From Archegozetes longisetosus (taxonomy: Eukaryota; Arthropoda; Arachnida; Sarcoptiformes; Trhypochthoniidae): a stretch of DNA of 64,000 bases. Within the stretch, counting starts at the first letter, position 1. The number at the start of each line of letters is the position of its first letter. Below, one piece after another: positions 36,901 through 47,200 of this stretch. The notes below the pieces were generated by a model. It did no database searches, had not been told where the DNA came from, and saw only the letters and a program-made list of their open reading frames with translations. The position numbers and the translations under genes are program-made. The stretch spans positions 16,522,220 to 16,586,219 of the forward strand of contig JAEMBT020000001.1 in NCBI GenBank assembly GCA_018873245.2. The letters are read 5' to 3'.

Positions 36901-39493
36901 TTTAATTTGTTTCAAGTTCTCTTCACTTTGAGTTTCAATAATTGTTTTGTTCAATTGATGCGTATATAAAAGAACAGTTTTGAACTATCGAACAAATAAA
37001 TTATTCATTCGGAAAGTTTCTCATAAGCATTAAGATTGATTTGGTCGTTTTGAAAAGTCACTCAAATGCTTAATTATTGATGAAAACTGAAGAATTGATG
37101 GCTTTTACGGAGGGCTGAGACAAGATTAAAGTGATATGAGATTTAAAATAATAATTAATAAGATATTGCTAAATATATATTTATATTATGTATGAAATAT
37201 TAGACCATTTTGTCCCTTCTTCTATGTAGTTAAACAATAATTCATGAAATGATCTATAAAAATATTAATCAATAATTAATCATCTCTTCAAATATTCTGG
37301 GCCTATAAGGCAGTGACGAAGAAACCAGTTTTAAAGGGATTCAAATTTTAAGCTTTAACCAGCAGTGTATCTATGAGAAGATAGATTTTGATGAGCTATC
37401 CTACTAGTCTTCACCTCAAGCTTAGCAACAAATTTCTAAACATTCAGCTTGCCATCGTTTGAAAGATTACTTCTTCAGATTCTTTAGTCATAACAGAAAA
37501 AGTTCTAATTTGTTGAGTCAATGCTAATTTATTCATAATAGACAGTGATTGGGGTTTGCTTGGTTTCGCCTTAAAATATCATATCTGAGAGTGTTTGAGT
37601 GATTCGACAAAATTTTGTTATCTTATCTAATACTTTGAAAGTAGATATGAAAAAAGAGATTGATACCTATGAACATGAAAGTCTAGGTTCATAAATCTAA
37701 AATTAAAGATTATATGATAGTTAGTATAAGCCTTATTGGCTAAGATAGGTCTTGAAGATCAGATTTGATATCTATGAATGCCTAATAGTTAACTTAATTA
37801 TCTGTAAAGCATTTGAGATGCATAACTGGTTTTTATTTACATAATTATATTTATAGATTTGAATAGTGTTTGAAATGCGTTGAAACATAGACCTGAGGAC
37901 TTCTAAATGATTGATAAAGTACTTGTTGGTTAATCAGCAAAAACAATAAAAAGCCTCTGGATATTCATGCAATTACATTGGTTAAGTGTATTAACTGATG
38001 AATAAGTACTGAAGCAATATATGTAATTGACTAAAATACCCACAAATAATTATAATTTAAATGTTTATTTTTCCTTAATCAGAAAATCTAATTATTTCTC
38101 ATTTAGTTTTTGAAATTTTCAGTTAACTACAGCAGTGTTTTCTACTGAGTTTGTGTTAAAACCAGGGCACAGACACCCAAGACACCCAAATCTGTCGCTA
38201 ATTTGACAGTAAAAGTTGTATGTTTTTGAATACGAAATTTCATTAATTTGTTACAACTACCATGAAATGAAGCAAACATTAATTATAACCAAAATTTAAA
38301 ACAATAAATAATTTATAGGAAAGCATATATCATCGAAATGAAGCTTCGTCACTAGAGAACCTCTGAATTTAAAAGGCCTGAAGAAATACTCAGTTCATTT
38401 GATGAAGTTCTATATTTCAAGTGTTTTTTATAAACAGCTGAATGAGAATTTGATTTTCTACGTTCGTGTATGTGGTTTCTTAAGACTTAAAAATAGTATT
38501 CGACTCATCTTACCTCAAAGGAATAAATTCAATGACATTCTTTCAGTTGAGATATATTTTAAGAATTTTTCAGTTCAAATACTTTCTAGTAATTTTTCAT
38601 ACAGAATATTTTAGAAATTGTTCAGTTCAAATATTTTTCAGTAATTTTTCAGCTCAAATATTCTAAGAATTCTTCAGTTCAAATGTATTTTAGGGATTTT
38701 ACATTTCAATTTCAATTTCAATAGCTGTTGGACTAGTTTAGAGAAATAAAGTCTTATATAAACTCTTTTCAAACTGCAATTTAATTATGTATTATGTTTA
38801 AAGAAATGAAAAGCTAATCTTCAAATTCATTTACTAACAAATATTTGCTTAATATCACTGTCATAAAAGTGTTGGTAAGAAATATTTCAAATAGAAAGAT
38901 GTAAAGCTCTGATAGTTAAGCAAGATAGTTAAGCAAGATGGTAATTAGAATATAAATATCAAGTGTCAACACATTGCATGCTTTTCAATTAGACCTAATG
39001 TAAAAAGATTGTAAAAGGAATCATTTCTAAAACGTCTCTCAAGTTTGTATTCGTGCGTAAACAGTTTGATTAGTAAAGTTGATTACCTGCCAATCCCGAT
39101 AGCAATAAGTGTGTAAATAGAAACAATCACAGCTATAATTTGCACGAAGTGCACAATTGGACAGAAGTATAAGGGGAATATCCACTGACCAAACATTAAG
39201 TCAACATATGTGAAAGGTATTGAAAATATAGCGATTAACAAATCAGCGATAGCTAAATTGGATAAATATTTTCTGAGTTGTTGTGATCTTCTACTGCCGG
39301 CCAAAAGCATAATGAGCGCAATTATATTTTCAATAAAAGCGACGATAGCAGTTATAATATATATTACAGTCAATACTGACTGGTATGGCTCCGATAATGC
39401 TTCTAAAGTTGGTAACGGTTTGGAGAAGTTTTGAGATGATGAAGATGATGAGTTAGAGTATACTAAATGTTCTTGCATTATTACTGGATCCAT
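27760..39493 (-). CDS. Complete rhodopsin-class neuropeptide GPCR, four coding exons, 378 aa, GRY instead of DRY
   Basis: Seven-transmembrane peptide receptor. Joined exons 39087-39493, 34795-35152, 28055-28276 and 27760-27909 give 1137 nt in one frame, all with GT-AG borders. The extracellular N terminus has sequons NSS and NFS. TM1 contains AFIENIIAL; TM2 has NLAIADLL. TM3 has the disulfide cysteine (YFCPIVHF), paired with DCREEW in loop 2. TM6 has CWLP, and TM7 has FSCHWL and NPFIY. The TM3-end motif reads GIGRYFAIV: the usual Asp of DRY is Gly (codon GGC). Intron 1 splits the Arg codon of this motif, a common intron place in this family. The loop 3 text SPGDENSAKD followed by VVKMLLL resembles NPY, RYamide, tachykinin or QRFP-like receptors; the ligand is not assignable. 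Length is normal. It acts at the plasma membrane, presumably in neurons or peptide target tissue. Confidence 0.92.
28055..28276 (-). CDS. GPCR exon 3: TM6 and TM7
   Basis: The acceptor TTTGACAG precedes VVKMLLLLVIAF. It contains CWLP (TM6), the FSCHWL and NPFIY motifs of TM7, and ends SNNFK before donor GTAAGT. 74 codons, phase 0 at both ends. Confidence 0.94.
31519..32006. mobile_element. Possible degenerate hAT-like MITE
   Basis: Left part TAGTGATAAGCATGAGCTAG and the inverted right part TAAAGATGAACAAAG, then AGAGCTGAGCTTGGAG, show rough similarity. Both arms are rich in AGCTCA or GAGCTT motifs. No convincing target duplication. Weak call. Confidence 0.25.
32070..32267 (-). CDS. Unidentified ORF or terminal exon (65 aa) inside the GPCR intron
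   Basis: The frame LFDPIIRFTLYKDLSVVQDK to LTPLEREYLNTL then stop has a balanced amino-acid mix unlike the hydrophobic or Lys/Asn-rich noise around it. No ATG begins it; it opens right after GATGACTAG, which could serve as an acceptor, so it may be a last exon or a relic of a gene or retrocopy. No family is recognised. It is on the same strand as the surrounding receptor but not in its reading path. Confidence 0.3.
   Translation of the reverse strand: MFDPIIRFTLYKDLSVVQDKTLSSMININEHFQAKNIPHVKTFDKLLEISLSRLTPLEREYLNTL
32440..32494 (+). repeat. 11-bp minisatellite, 5 perfect units
   Basis: GAGTCCCGTAT repeated five times without a mismatch, in GPCR intron 2. Confidence 0.95.
33268..33412 (+). 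repeat. ~37-bp degenerate tandem repeat, ~4 units
   Basis: Units begin CCTCC(C)T and end with CTCTAAAAACACATAAG or variants (CTCTGAAAGCACATAAG, CTCTAAAAGCACTGTA). Confidence 0.6.
34795..35152 (-). CDS. GPCR exon 2: TM4, second extracellular loop, TM5
   Basis: The acceptor is AATTACAG. The first base completes the Arg codon, then YFAIVTVLK, a basic loop, TM4 (IIIGIWLFSILIASPLLL), the loop cysteine in DCREEW, TM5 (FTLTFIVPFIALSFLYG) and the start of loop 3. The donor is AAG then GTAAGT, phase 0. Confidence 0.93.
36447..36488 (+). repeat. 14-bp minisatellite, 3 units plus degenerate tail
   Basis: GAATGCTAGATTAA three times, followed by two looser AAATGCTTGATTA units to about 36530. Confidence 0.9.
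37167..37372 (+). repeat. Dispersed repeat, copy matching 23892-24105
   Basis: Same orientation as its partner, with shared blocks TATGAAATATTAGACCATTT, AATGATCTATAAAAATATTA and AATCAATAATTAATCAT. Confidence 0.65.
38561..38693 (+). repeat. ~26-bp degenerate tandem repeat, ~5 units
   Basis: Units of the form AGAATTTTTCAGTTCAAATA followed by TTTT or TTCT. Confidence 0.75.
39087..39493 (-). CDS. GPCR exon 1: N terminus to GR of the GRY motif
   Basis: Start ATG at 39493, the first in-frame Met after an upstream TGA. It encodes residues 1-135 plus two bases of codon 136. Donor is GGCAG then GTAATC. It holds TM1, TM2 and TM3. Confidence 0.93.
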
Positions 39494-41451
39494 ACTTTTT
39501 TTATTATATCAACTTATATTTGCCGTCAAATATTTCCTCCAATTTTCGTCGATATTATACTCCAGACATAATTTATAATCTGAACACTTTTGAAGTTTGA
39601 GCACTGAGCAGTTGATTAAAAAAAATTCTTTCTAATTGGAAGCGATGAAAATTTGGAAAACTTTAAGGTTAGGAAAGCACAAATTACAAGAAGAGTTGAC
39701 AGATTAAAGAAGTGAGAGTCAACTGACTGTTAAGCTTCATAGACTTCTAGTAACTTCATTTAAATTTTATTCAGAATAGTTGACACAGAGTTTTTCAACT
39801 TTATATTTTATTTAAATTAAAGCAGAGCTGAATAATTGAATTTTCCGAGTTTAACACAACGTTAAGAAGTGCGAGCACTAAATATTGGACTCTTCTTGAA
39901 GAATAAGCATAGCATTTAGGGCTTCCGAGCTTACTATCAGACAACCAGAAACTTGAACATTTGAAAATCTCCTTCAAAAATAGAATTTTCAGGATAGTTA
40001 ATCATAAACCACTTTTGAGTTGATTCGCTGGAAGTTTCGCTGGAAGTAAGCATAAGTTTCTAATTGAATAACCTGTATCAAATAGACATTGTATAGAATA
40101 GAGTTTTCGGATGTATATAATGTTCTGACTAAGTTTTAATGCACTACTCGACTGCTATTCACAGGCATCTGAAGTGTCTTGAATTTAGTTGGAGAGATGT
40201 TGCGCAGAATGCGCTAAACTTTCTTTCGTGTCTATGCATTGATTCTATATTGATCGTAATATGAACAACAATCGTCTCACAAACAACATACTATATTGTC
40301 AAATTGCTTAATTCCTTCTTAAGTTATCCAAGTTAGCAAATTTTTTTGTCAGTCACTAATTCTTATATTTGTAATGGAAGGCAAGAATTTGACGAAAGGC
40401 AAGAATTTGATGGAAGTATGAGCTAAAGAAGTAATAAGATTAGTTAATAGACCTGAGAGTAGCATTCATATTATTGGAGATCCATATTTGCAAAGTGTGT
40501 TAGTATAGGGCATCCAACAAGATAAATATTGACGTGTAATCTAAAGATGAATACATAGTATAGTTAATACATTTATTTCCCTTCTATTATTATCTATTGT
40601 TAGACTAGCCATAATAGAGTTTTCAATAAATCTATTCACTTCTCACTCCATCAAACTCTCTATTAAGCTTTTCCTTCTTTCATACTATTCTCTCAAATTA
40701 AAGTTATTCACGTTTGAATATTCACATTCTTCTCATTCAATTTGAGTAAACAATTGAGAGGGGAAAGTTTTAGATCACTCATCTGATTTTAACCATAAGG
40801 TTATAGAAGTATAGAATTTTAAAACAATTTGTGCAGATTAGTCTGTAAAAAACAGAATTTCCACTGAGCATCGCATACAGAATATTCAGTTGAAATTCTA
40901 CAACCAGAATAACATTAAAAGTTTATTAAATAAAAAATATATATCCATTTACATGAATTATCTGAAGAAAAATGTTCAGAAATTCAGTTTATTAATCTAA
41001 ATTCAATCATTTCTATTAGGCATGAATTCCTCCTTAACGATTGCTATTGTAATTATTATTTGAAAGATAAGAATGATGAATTGAATCTAACATATTATGT
41101 TAGTTATCCAGTGCGACATATGACCGATCACTCGCAAGTCTTTTGTTATATCAGAGACACACAAAATAAGGTTCTATTTATATCAATATATTCAACACAT
41201 ATTTGTTATGTTTGATGAGTTCTGGTGAGGAAATACAAATATTATACCATTCACTATTGCTCTCTTCATTCATGTGTAAAGGAGCTACAAATGCATGAGA
41301 GAAAAAATCAGAATCAGAGCCACCAGACAATACATGAACAATACTTTAACAATGATTCGTTTCACTTGATCAATTTCCAAAGTGATATTCATCGAAAAAG
41401 CCTATATTGAGCCTAATTCTTAAGAAATTACCAAGCCTTATCTCCACAACT

Positions 41452-41560
41452 TAAGGCTAACTTTAGGCTAACTTTAGACTAGCTTCAGGCTAACTTTAGA
41501 TTAACTTTAGACTAACTTCAGGCTAACTTTAGACTAACTTTAGACCAACTCTAGGCTGAT
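41452..41560 (+). repeat. 11-12 bp tandem repeat, ~9 units
   Basis: Variants of TTTAGGCTAAC and TTTAGACTAAC in series. Confidence 0.85.
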
Positions 41561-43491
41561 TCAATGCGAGTATTAAAGAGATGTAAACAGACAAACATAG
41601 CTCCAAGTATTATAAATAGTTCAGAACTTTTAGGTGTCGGCAATCAATACTTAAAATAGTTGCAGAGGAATAGCTTTCTGCCAATTGTGAGATTTTGTTC
41701 TCTAGAAATCTGGAACCAGTCGAGATATTTTATGCTCACAGTACAATATAACTAGTGTCAGACAATTGTCAATCGTTCAAATTCTCTTCTCAGTTAGGAT
41801 CTATAGTTGAAATTTTTCTTTTATAAGTTCATGGTTTCAAGGATGCAGTTTATGTATTAAACGTATGAGATATTTGCGTTTCATAAATAACAAAAGTGAT
41901 TACTTGAAATTGTTTTATAAAATGCAAATATTGTAGACGTCAGATAACTCATACTCTTAATATCTAAACTGCATTCTCAGAACTGCACTTTATGCAAGAA
42001 CTATTGGTAAAACATTCATTTTAGTAAGATTCATTTTAGTAATGGCGTGCTATCGGTATTCATAAACTTTGTTTAGTAGAACAGTTGAGAGTTTTATTTT
42101 CCATGAATTTTAATTTTGCCTTATTCTTCCTGAAAGACCGAAAGGAGTACAATATCCGACAACATAGTTATGGAATTTAATGTAACGAAATAGCTATCAT
42201 TTGGAATAAGTGAACGATCGATTTGTCTGGATTTGGAAACTTTTATTCTTGTTGACCAACTTCGATGTTTACACAATTATTGCACTATTCAAGTGTGACA
42301 CTAACTGAATCCGATTTGACAAGTAGTGTCTGAAAAACTGTGATGCTTAAAAACACAGAATTCAGTTCAAGTCAGAATTAGAACTAACCGATATTTTAAA
42401 GAATATTCTGAAGAATATTTTAAGTCTGCAATTTTTCCATTAATATTGGTTTGTATCAAAATTGATGGGTTGACAGCACCGTAACAATTTTATTCAAATT
42501 TTAACCTTTCCTACTTTATTGAAACCTTATTTATATAGTTTAGTAATACTTTTTAATCTTTTCAAAGCCACTCGCAGAGAGAATAATCTGTTTTTCTTCT
42601 ACAAAAATCTCGTTTTAAGTTTTGACATCAAATTTAGTTCGCTTTAAGGTTTTCTAAAGAAATCATTTATGCGGTTTTACATTTTATAATCAAAAAATGT
42701 TTTATTTTCACTCTTTATGGAGCAATGTGAGAATAATATTTGTGTTTTTACACAAACAGGCTTAGTCATCTGACGTAAAAATCAACACTAAAACTAGTTA
42801 CTCAAGTTAATGAAATATTTAATAAATTGACAAAGGTTAAAAATAGAGAACCAAAGAGTTAAGCGATACTTACTATCGATTATCAAACAATAGAAATCGA
42901 AATGTTGATTGACTTGAATCTAGTAAGGCTGGTCACTATAGAGCTAATAAACAGCACACATAGAGGATTTGGTTATTTGCCATTATCCCGAAATGTGATA
43001 CTGTTAGATTTGATCGTTTATCATAACAAATAAGCTACGTTTTATCAAACAGATAATAATTTTTGACCTATATTCAATTGATATCAGTTGTGATAGCTGA
43101 CACTGATTTCATGGAGAGCTTATTTGGCGTATATTTTGTCATGTCAAAGAATCCAATGTGACTTTTGAAGCTAGAATCGATTCTTATTTAAAACAGATTA
43201 ATTTTAAGTGGAAGATGATTCAAAATATGTGAAAATTAATCAAAAAATGTAGTTTTAGAAGAAAAATGAATATTTGGTCAAAATTGATTAAAGTATTTTA
43301 TTAATAATGAGATAAAACACGTTCAAACGTATCCCTATCCCTACGCTTTTAATTAAAAATGTTTCAAGAACAGACCAATCAAAATAAAATGAACAACAAT
43401 TAATTAAAGTTTATCACTTTGAGGCAATAGAGTATTTTTGAGTCAATATCGATAAGAAGACCAACTCTAAGAGGACAAAGTTGAAACATTA

Positions 43492-43551
43492 CAGCTACAT
43501 GAGATTGAGCTCAGCTACATGGGATTGGGCTCAGCTACATGAGATTGAGCT
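43492..43551 (+). repeat. 20-bp minisatellite, 3 units
   Basis: CAGCTACATGAGATTGAGCT three times; the middle unit has two G substitutions. Confidence 0.92.
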
Positions 43552-43677
43552 GAAGTTTAATGAGTTAGTGTTAATTATAAGGGGAGAAACATGATATATA
43601 GGGTAATAATACTTGAATGTTAGCTATAAACACCCACAGCCTAAACTGAAAAATAGTAGAGAATAGGTTAGTGCTAA

Positions 43678-44253
43678 ATGAGGATGTTGTTTAGAAAAAT
43701 GAATCCTTTTCAAACTAATCCTCTTATAATAACCAAACTTATATTTCTTACTCTTATACTCACTCAATCAATAGCATCGATTTGTTTATTGTTTAAACTT
43801 AATCATCAAATCAATATAATAGTTATATTAATATTCACTTTAATAGTAATAATTATTACACTGAGTGTTGTTATCAAAACCAATAATGTATTGCTTTATA
43901 TAAACGCAGTTTTGCTAATAGGCTATTGTTCTTATTTATTCAATTGCCTTAATATCACTTTACGACTGTTTGTCATTATCATAACTATTGTCAATATACT
44001 CCTATCTCTAATCGTTGCCACAATATTGACGATTAACAACTTCAACAAAAAGACTACTAATCGAAATCGATTACGAGAACGAGTCGGTAGAGAAGTGGCT
44101 AATCTTCCGCTCCCTATTAAGACTATTACTGGCAATTGCTCCATGCCTCAACTTGTTAGAAGTGGATATGATAAATATGTTCAAGCAACTGATACTAATG
44201 ACAATTGCCTTATTGTCAATGCTGATTCTCTTCAATATCATATTAACACCTGA
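43678..44253 (+). CDS. Orphan membrane protein, ~4 TM segments (191 aa)
   Basis: Single-exon frame. Hydrophobic segments lie at about residues 16-38 (LIITKLIFLTLILTQ...), 45-67 (INIIVILIFTLIVIIITL), 70-90 (NVLLYINAVLLIGYCSYLF) and 94-118 (LRLFVIIITIVNILLSLIV). A basic linker follows (NKKTTNRNRLRERVGRE), then a hydrophilic tail of about 50 residues with two cysteines and SGYDKY. Four membrane passes with a cytoplasmic-looking basic tail recall small arthropod tetraspan proteins, but I see no tetraspanin CCG motif and no other diagnostic residue. AATAAA stands about 260 bp downstream (44512). A second ATG at codon 3 or codon 8 could be used. Length and tail composition make a chance ORF unlikely. 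Function unknown. Confidence 0.65.
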   Translation: MRMLFRKMNPFQTNPLIITKLIFLTLILTQSIASICLLFKLNHQINIIVILIFTLIVIIITLSVVIKTNNVLLYINAVLLIGYCSYLFNCLNITLRLFVIIITIVNILLSLIVATILTINNFNKKTTNRNRLRERVGREVANLPLPIKTITGNCSMPQLVRSGYDKYVQATDTNDNCLIVNADSLQYHINT

Positions 44254-47200
44254 TTTATGCCTTATTGCTATTTCAGTTTGATTTGCGACTGTTCCGGAAC
44301 CATTTATGGATTGTGTTAACCTAATCCTAAGAAACTAACTTGTGTAATACAACTGTATTTCATTTGTTTCATCGCCGCATTGTTTGTACTCCAGCTGTTA
44401 AGTGATTAACTTTAAAGAGATTCTGAAAACTCATTGCACGCTCTGTTATGACTATTATTTTATACAAATATAATTAGACCTAATATAACAATTTGTATTT
44501 TTATGGCTTAAAATAAAACATTATTTTAGCTTAATTGACTTAACAACTTCAATGTGATCGCAATCAATGATCGCAATAGTCTCGAAAGCAAAGTAAAGTT
44601 TGTCATAACATAACATAATGATAAAGCGATGGCGAGAACATTAGGGCCTTATAGTTATGAATCATGATTATTTGAGATCTATTTATTACTGGACAATTCA
44701 CTTTAATAATAACAAGCCACAGTAAGCATAGCATTGATTCTTATCAGAGCCGACAGTTGTGACTTTCAGTATTGATAACATAACAAATAATCTGATATTA
44801 GTTCTCTTTCATACATGAACTTTTGCGATACAAAGCATAAGATTATTGAATTTCATACCACATTTGATCTAGTTTTGACCTAATTTCATACAATAATGTT
44901 TCAATCTCTAAATATTGATCAACAAAAGTATCAATTTCATTAGGGGCAGTCTCAGTTTCTAGTAAACTCTCCAAACGCGACTCTTCGTAAGTCAACTCTT
45001 CTTAATTCTGTTTTTCTTTCTCTTTTAAATTTGTTTATTTCAACAAATGTTGATTTTATGATTCATTTGACCATAAATAAGTTGGATCTTCTTAAATCGT
45101 GCTTAACCGTGACGTACAATAATAAATATATAATCAATTAAACCATGAGATAGAGATATTTGCTGAGTCAAGTGTTTAATAGGAGAAGAAAAGTAGAGTT
45201 TAGAACAATCGTTTTTATTGAAGTCGTCTTTATTGCAATAGTCTGTTATATTTAAGAGAGTCGTCTTGAGAACAATGTGCCTTGGTTCGTTTGAACAATG
45301 TGCCTTGGTTTGTTTACCAAATATCATCTAGTAAACTGAATATCTCATATTTATTGCAAACAAATACCTTATCCTAAGTAACCATTAAGAATGCAATCTT
45401 AAATCTCATATTTGGCGTTTCTATCTTTTTGAAACACATCGCTATTGCATCTATAAATGATTCAATTATTATAGAAAAAACGTTTTGATTCTTTCCAACG
45501 ATTGTTTATTTTGAAGACATTAGAGATGGAATTTCACTACTGATTCTTAAACAAAATATACAGAAGTTTAGTCGTAGAAATGGCATTAGATTAGGTACTT
45601 ATTAGATTAATGGATATCTCATCTATCTGAAAGACCAAAACTAATTATTTCTGTCAATTGACAAAAAGCTTTGCATTACAATAATTGTGTAGAAAATCAC
45701 AAACTCAAGCATCTAAATAAATAAATGGTTTACAAATTTATGAAATTATATTGATTCAATAAAACCATTAATCAAAAGCTTACTGAGACTAATAGATATT
45801 TTGTGAGTTTGCAATTTAGAGGTCGTACAAACAACGCTGAGTAAGAGCATAGATCAAATTGAGTTTGATCAATTTGCTAGTTGCACAATGGTTTCAAACT
45901 CACTTAATTTTATAGTTATTGTAATTTAGGTAAATCTTCAATCTAGCAAATTCTAACTTTTCCATCAAGAGATCTAAATTAGGAGTGCCTGTGCATCCTC
46001 GACCTCTATGGCTCCGCCACTAGCATTATGGCTCTTTTGAATTCCAGAGCATTGGCTCTTATCTGTAAATATGAGATTAATATTAAAGTTTAGGATCAAT
46101 TATGAAACTTTTTCGTTTGTAGAGCACATTATCACATAAAGGCCTTATAGAAAACCTTAGTCAATCAATTAATAATAGAAAATTGATTAGAAAGAGTTGA
46201 CAAATTGGTTGAGCCCTATAAGTCATACTCAATGCCATTCAATAATTATTAATGGTTCTCACAGGAAAGTCTGCCTCTTCTTGGCTATTGGTATAAATGA
46301 GTATAAATATGGCTTCTACGTTATTAATGAAGTTTTCTATTCAATAAACTTTCACTTTTGAAATACCATATTTACAGTTATAGTCAAGATTATCTAAATT
46401 TCATAATAATTCCTTGATAACTTTTGAAAAATGACCAGAACTAATCCTTTTACCTAACAAAATTAAAAAAAATTGTCCGCAGAGTCTGTTATTGAAAGAA
46501 TGATTAACTTAAGAGAGATAATGATAGACTCAAATTTGAAAAACGGTTCGTTAGTCACTGTAACTTACTTTTAATTAAATAACCAACAAAGAGTCAGGAA
46601 AAGCTAAGTTTTTCTTGATTAGAAGCTTTGAGTCATTAGCAAAAAAGTCGCTTAATTAGACACAACATTATTTTTATACTATTAGTGCTCATTAAGCTGT
46701 TTTTTAGTAAGCACTTTAATGTCTAATCCTTACAAAAAAGTATTAAAATAAGATGACATATACTTTGTGTAACATCCAATGTAATTCTGGTATTCTGTCT
46801 GTCGGCGCTCTATAGCTCCAGTTCTCGAAGTCGTACAGCCTTAAGACCATCACCGTTAAGCCTACCTATAACGAACGAAAATGGCCATGGCCACTTTGGC
46901 ATTCAAAACTCAATTTTGAGCTATTTTGGCCGAAAACTGAATCTCTAATTATAAACAAACATTGAATTACAGGCTAATATAAGCCATCCGTAAGGAGAGC
47001 CTAATTCTAAGTTAAATGTCAAAAGTTTGATACGATCAGATAGAATAATCTTTACTCAGCTATAGAGTGGATATAGTTATTGATTGTTAACTTGAGCATA
47101 AGATGAGGCATTTGATCGATCTGTAATATAAATATTAATAAGATTTGATGTGTCAATTGAACATCATATTGCTATTACTTCGTTCTACTTATAAACAAGT

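Larger units (their letters stand above)
35153..39086 (-). other. GPCR intron 1 (3.9 kb)
   Basis: GT-AG intron within the Arg codon of the GRY motif. It contains the 14-bp minisatellite at 36447-36488, the dispersed repeat at 37167-37372 and ~26-bp repeats at 38561-38693. The plus-strand frame at 38399-38614 is produced by those repeats and is not called. Confidence 0.8.
39494..43677. other. Intergenic, upstream of the GPCR
   Basis: It contains the short duplications at 41452-41560 and 43492-43551. The plus-strand frame at 41225-41410 shows no motif and is not called. The promoter of the GPCR should lie near 39.5 kb but I cannot point to a convincing core element. Confidence 0.45.

Noticed and set aside
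38399..38614. 71-aa plus-strand protein
   Set aside because: Half of it is a ~26-bp tandem repeat in a GPCR intron, with no recognisable motif.
39210..39434. 74-aa plus-strand frame
   Set aside because: Antisense shadow of GPCR exon 1.
43932..44144. 70-aa minus-strand frame
   Set aside because: Antisense shadow of the 191-aa membrane protein.
46790..46990. tRNA or conserved RNA in a locally GC-richer stretch
   Set aside because: No cloverleaf arrangement or A/B box pair could be placed.
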